Source of the DNA: DASQHW01 sp038209365
Lineage (GTDB): Bacteria > Actinomycetota > Acidimicrobiia > IMCC26256 > PALSA-610
NCBI GenBank assembly: GCA_038209365.1
Contig: JBBQXS010000024.1
Span: 1 to 62,584 of the forward strand
Reading direction: 5' to 3'
Length of the DNA: 62,584 nucleotides
Every line of letters starts with the position of its first letter. Positions within the stretch are counted from its first letter, which is position 1. Shown in pieces: positions 59,689 to 62,584 of this stretch. The notes under the pieces are model-generated. The model was not told the DNA's origin and ran no database searches. It worked only from the letters and a program-made list of their open reading frames with translations. Made by a program: the position numbers and the translations under genes.

Positions 59689-59762
59689 GCGCCCGTAGCT
59701 CAGCTGGATAGAGCATCGGACTTCTAATCCGACGGTCGCAGGTTCGAATCCTGCCGGGCGCG
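59689..59762 (+). tRNA. tRNA-Arg (anticodon TCT)
   Basis: Complete cloverleaf of 74 bases: acceptor GCGCCCG/CGGGCGC, D-arm GCTC/GAGC, anticodon stem TCGGA/TCCGA with loop CTTCTAA (anticodon TCT), 5-base variable loop, T-arm GCAGG TTCGAAT CCTGC, discriminator G. CCA is not encoded. An IS481-type element begins 3 bases after it, and the last part of the gene is copied on the element's far side. Confidence 0.95.
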
Positions 59763-59765
59763 CGC

Positions 59766-61031
59766 TGTGATGTGTCGCGACATCGGCGACGTATGTGTCA
59801 GGTCATCGTAGAGATCCAGCCGAGGGTTTGGGGTTGGTAGTCGCGGCTGGGGTCGAGGGTCAGGTGGCGGAGTGGTTCGCCGTTTGGGGTGACGATTCGG
59901 ATGTCGCGGTCGGCGATGAGCATGACGACTGGTTGGCCGCGGTGGTGGGCGCCCATGCCGATGTGGTGGAGCCGGCTGTGGTAGCGGATGGTGATTGATC
60001 CGTGTGTGTCGACTTTGTCGTGGCGGACGCGGAAGTGTGTGGCGGGGACTTTGGCGGGTGGGTGGGCTTTGAGCCGGGCGTTGAAGGCTTCGTGGGGGGT
60101 GCGTCGGGCGAGGGCGCGGTGGGGTCGGTGGTGGTTGTAGGAGTTGACGAAGCGGTCGAGTTGGACTTGGAGCTCAAGCAGCGATCCGGCGGCGGCTTGT
60201 TTGGCGAGATATTTCTTGAGGGTCTGGTGGAACCGCTCGACCTTCCCGCAGGTTTGCGGGTGATACGGACTCGAGTGCTTGTAGGTCACGCCGAGCGCTT
60301 CAGTGAGTGTTTCCATGACGACTTTCCCGCCGCGGTGTTTCGCGGTGTAGATGCAGCCGTTGTCGGTCAGCACCGACGCAGGCGTGCCGTAACGCTCGAT
60401 CGCGGTGGTGAAGATCTCGGCGACGTCAGCCGCTCGTGTGACACCGACGGTGACCGAGGCGATGCAGTAGCGACTGTGGTCGTCGATGAAGTTGACGATC
60501 TCGACGTGGGTGTCGTCGGTGAGGGTCCAGTGCGTCATGTCGGACTGCCAGCACTCGTTCGGCAGCGAGGCTTCGAACCGGATGAACGACGACCGGGGAC
60601 GCTTGCGGGGCTGGGGAACGACGCAGCCACGGCGGCGCAGGACTCGCATGATCGTGCTGAGCGACGGCACGGTGCTGTGGCGGCGGGTGAGGTGCCAGTG
60701 GATGGTCTGCGCGCCGGCGTCGAGGCCGTCTTCGCTGAGTTGTTTGCGTAACAGCACGATCTCGTTCTCGAGTTCGTGACTGAGCGCGGTCGGTGAGGTC
60801 TTGGGTCGACGCGACCGTGGGGTCAGTCCCGCGTCGCCCTCGGCGCGATAGCGGGCCACCAGCCGGTAGATCCAACTCGGGTGCACCCCATGAGTGGCCG
60901 ACAGTTCAGCGACCGGCCGACCCTCCCGCACATGCGCTTCGACGAGATACCTGCCCATGTCCATCGGCGACTCCCACCTCGGTGTCGCCGATGTCTTGAC
61001 ACATCCCTCGCCGATGTCCTGAATTCAGACA
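59766..61031 (-). mobile_element. IS481-family insertion sequence, complete, 1266 bp
   Basis: The ends read TGTGAT (59766) and CAGACA (61031), so both begin TGT when read inward. The block GACATCGGCGA lies exactly 13 bases from each end (59779-59789 and, inverted, 61008-61018), with a further inverted copy at 60985 near the right end. One transposase gene fills the interior. Length, TGT ends, single ORF and a 15-bp duplication suit the IS481 family. It looks complete and possibly active. Confidence 0.88.
59798..60964 (-). CDS. IS481-family transposase
   Basis: 388 residues. N-terminal helix-turn-helix (REGRPVAELSATHGVHPSWIYRLVARYRAEG), then the DDE integrase core: CWQSDMTHW (first Asp), VLTDNGCIYTAKHRG (second Asp), and the Glu in YHPQTCGKVERFHQTLKKYL. 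This is the D, D-35-E layout of the IS481 group. The C-terminal region is a beta-rich tail. All catalytic residues are present. Confidence 0.95.
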   Translation of the reverse strand: MDMGRYLVEAHVREGRPVAELSATHGVHPSWIYRLVARYRAEGDAGLTPRSRRPKTSPTALSHELENEIVLLRKQLSEDGLDAGAQTIHWHLTRRHSTVPSLSTIMRVLRRRGCVVPQPRKRPRSSFIRFEASLPNECWQSDMTHWTLTDDTHVEIVNFIDDHSRYCIASVTVGVTRAADVAEIFTTAIERYGTPASVLTDNGCIYTAKHRGGKVVMETLTEALGVTYKHSSPYHPQTCGKVERFHQTLKKYLAKQAAAGSLLELQVQLDRFVNSYNHHRPHRALARRTPHEAFNARLKAHPPAKVPATHFRVRHDKVDTHGSITIRYHSRLHHIGMGAHHRGQPVVMLIADRDIRIVTPNGEPLRHLTLDPSRDYQPQTLGWISTMT

Positions 61032-61094
61032 CTGCCGGGCGCGCGCGCCGATATCATCGATGCACGCGGGCGGCGTGACGAACGGTGGGGTGCG

Positions 61095-62584
61095 ATGGTC
61101 CGGCGGCGTGGAGCTACCCGTACGGGACTCGCGCTGCTGGGCGCGGCCGCTGTTGTGGGATCACTGGCCTTGGTGCCTCCGCGGACAGTGTTTGCGGCCG
61201 GCATCGCCAGCGTCACTCATTATCCCGTCCCGGGTGGTTTGCCTTGGGGCACTGCGTTTGATGCGAGCGGACGCGTGTGGGTCGCGATGCCCGGGTGTGA
61301 TCCGTCGCCGAGCTGCTCGAGTACGACTCCTCCCGGCAAGCTCGCGCGGTTCGATCCCGGTACGAGGACTTGGACGACCATCGTTTCGCTCCCGCCCGGT
61401 TACGGTCAGCCACTGTTTGTTGCGGTTGACGGCGCCGGGAAGGTCTGGTTCACGATGCCGGTCACCAACGCCATCGGGCGGTATGACCCCGCCAACGCGA
61501 CGGTCAAGCAATGGCCGGTCCCGACCGTCAGCGCCGGGCCCTGGGATCTTGATATCGCCTCCAACGGCAAGGTGTGGTTCACCGAGCACTACGCAAACAA
61601 GATCGCCGCGTTCACTCCCGCGTCGCAGACGTTTCAGGAAATCGCGACCCCGGCAACCAATAGCAATCCCTACGGCATCACTGTCGACACGGCGAACAAC
61701 GTCTGGTTCACCGAGAACACCGACTCAGTCGCCCGCATCGGCAAGTACACCTCCGCGGGCGTCCTCAGGGAATACAAGATCCGCACGACGGCGACCGGAG
61801 GTACCGGTCTGACCCCTCACCGCATCACTGTCGATCCCGCCGGGAAGATCTGGTGGTCGGAGGGGTGGGTGCACGGGATCGGAAGACTGAATCCTGCCGC
61901 GGCTTCACCAGGGACGAACCAGGGCGTCACCGAATACTTCTACTCTCCCACCTGCGGCAGTTGTGGTTCCCACACATCCGGAATAGCCGCCGATCACCAC
62001 GGCCTCATCTGGCTGACTGATTCCCTCCAAAACACCTTCGGCTCGCGCCCGGCCGCCGGCGGGTCGTTCTCCTTCTACAAGAGTCCCGGCAACCATCCAC
62101 ATGACGGTCTCAACGTCGATGCGCAGGACCGGATCTGGTTCGACGAGGAATTCTCGAACCGCTTGGCCGTCGCGACGCAGTCCAGCACCACTACGACGAG
62201 CACAACTCGCTCTTCTACATCCACGACGAGCACAACCACCACGTCGACATCTGCGACGACCGCGTCGACCACGTCGACAACCGTTCCGAGCTCTGGAACT
62301 GTGCTGGGGACCGATACGTTCCAGCGTCCCGATCAGGTGCTGTGGGGGAACGCGTCCGATGGCCAGAGGTGGGCCGGTGACGCGAACAGCCTCAATGTGT
62401 TTTCCGTCTCGGGGAACGCCGGACGTGTCGCGAATACCGGCAGCACCAGCTACAGCGCCGTGCTCGGTGGCGCCGCGCCCGACGCCGAAGCCTTCGTGAC
62501 CGGCTCGATCAGCTCCTTCGCCGGCAGCAACTTCGGCGACGTCTTGCGCTGGAACGACGGCAACAACTGGTACAAGGCCTACGT
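61095..62584 (+). CDS. Secreted streptogramin-lyase-like beta-propeller protein with lectin-like C-terminus (3' end outside window)
   Basis: At least 496 residues; the frame is open to the window edge. Signal peptide (TGLALLGAAAVVGSLALVPPRTVFAAG). Then repeated propeller blades of the virginiamycin B lyase type (G-x-VWFT.., DGAGKVWFTMP, NGKVWFTEHYANKI, NNVWFTENTDSVARIGKY, GKIWWSEG, GLIWLTDS) up to about residue 360. A 45-residue Thr/Ser linker (STTTTSTTRSSTSTTSTTTT) follows, then a lectin/laminin-G-like domain (TDTFQRPD...WGNASDGQRW...SISSFAGSNFGDVLRWND). Antibiotic lyase activity is not implied; secreted propellers of this type are often structural. Confidence 0.85.
   Translation, partial: MVRRRGATRTGLALLGAAAVVGSLALVPPRTVFAAGIASVTHYPVPGGLPWGTAFDASGRVWVAMPGCDPSPSCSSTTPPGKLARFDPGTRTWTTIVSLPPGYGQPLFVAVDGAGKVWFTMPVTNAIGRYDPANATVKQWPVPTVSAGPWDLDIASNGKVWFTEHYANKIAAFTPASQTFQEIATPATNSNPYGITVDTANNVWFTENTDSVARIGKYTSAGVLREYKIRTTATGGTGLTPHRITVDPAGKIWWSEGWVHGIGRLNPAAASPGTNQGVTEYFYSPTCGSCGSHTSGIAADHHGLIWLTDSLQNTFGSRPAAGGSFSFYKSPGNHPHDGLNVDAQDRIWFDEEFSNRLAVATQSSTTTTSTTRSSTSTTSTTTTSTSATTASTTSTTVPSSGTVLGTDTFQRPDQVLWGNASDGQRWAGDANSLNVFSVSGNAGRVANTGSTSYSAVLGGAAPDAEAFVTGSISSFAGSNFGDVLRWNDGNNWYKAY

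Larger units (their letters stand above)
59751..61046 (+). repeat. 15-bp target-site duplication flanking the IS element
   Basis: CTGCCGGGCGCGCGC occurs at 59751-59765 and again at 61032-61046, directly abutting both ends of the element. The left copy includes the 3' end of tRNA-Arg. Because the target was duplicated, the tRNA stayed intact. Confidence 0.85.

Noticed and set aside
59689..61046. tRNA-anchored genomic island or prophage attachment site
   Set aside because: No integrase or phage genes; the direct repeats abut a single IS element exactly and are explained as its target duplication.
61095..62584. Virginiamycin B resistance gene
   Set aside because: The propeller blades resemble the lyase, but the protein is secreted, has extra domains, and no lyase catalytic residues could be confirmed by eye.

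Overview
The window is high-GC DNA, about two thirds G+C by eye, with tightly packed genes that often overlap by 4 bases (ATGA, GTGA). The gene content points to an actinobacterium, perhaps an uncultured Acidimicrobiia or Thermoleophilia-type lineage. It includes a GlgE/TreS-maltokinase/TreYZ alpha-glucan-trehalose set, an F420-type luciferase-like oxidoreductase, a SigF/SigB sigma factor with partner-switching regulators, a LigD-type ligase, a eukaryote-type topoisomerase IB and a candidate 6C small RNA. The class is a guess; the phylum is fairly secure.

Layout. 1-140: tail of an IS3-type element. 210-2677: metY-metX methionine genes (minus strand). 2783-4171: secreted lipoprotein. 4223-4370: a stress-type promoter, a C-rich two-hairpin RNA and a strong terminator. 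4397-9155: FAD oxidoreductase, SRPBCC protein, LigD phosphoesterase-ligase, DUF72 protein and a small membrane protein. 9281-11514: glgX with its own stress-type promoter. 11515-11615: an array of tandem palindromes. 11616-12464: crotonase. 12498-25608: six translationally coupled genes on the minus strand, read glgE, treS-maltokinase fusion, malQ, glgB, treZ, treY. 25692-28932: topoisomerase IB, a small acidic protein, a membrane-anchored Rieske protein and an F420-type oxidoreductase. 29059-35095: a general-stress signalling island (two STAS antagonists, a PAS-GAF-GAF-PP2C-HATPase switch protein, two RsbW-like proteins, a SigF/SigB-family sigma factor, CsbD). 35266-45524: accessory metabolism and regulators (cation efflux, Gfo/Idh, methyltransferase, FMN protein, sulfatase with TetR, haloalkane dehalogenase, Nudix, M16-like protein, MarR with YceI). 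45583-51325: five close-packed genes (GH3, Rieske oxygenase, amidohydrolase, unknown, IolB). 51351-56661: a four-gene surface-protein operon resembling the WxL/DUF916 systems of Firmicutes. 56866-59617: LuxR-type response regulator and a frameshifted PAS-GGDEF gene. 59689-61046: tRNA-Arg(TCT) with an IS481 element inserted at its 3' end. 61095-end: a secreted streptogramin-lyase-like propeller protein that runs off the window.

How it fits together. The sequence GTTT-N16-GGGTAGCG occurs exactly, with the same spacing, in front of four units: the small RNA, glgX, the PP2C switch gene, and the anti-sigma/sigma pair. A close variant precedes csbD. This matches the known promoter type of the sigma family encoded at 34060, so that sigma factor probably controls its own module, a small RNA, glycogen debranching and CsbD as one stress regulon. 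The trehalose/alpha-glucan genes supply compatible solute and storage glucan, which suits such a regulon, although no such promoter was seen in front of glgE itself.

All function calls rest on reading motifs and overall resemblance by eye; no database search was run. No stretch longer than about 300 bases lacks a gene.
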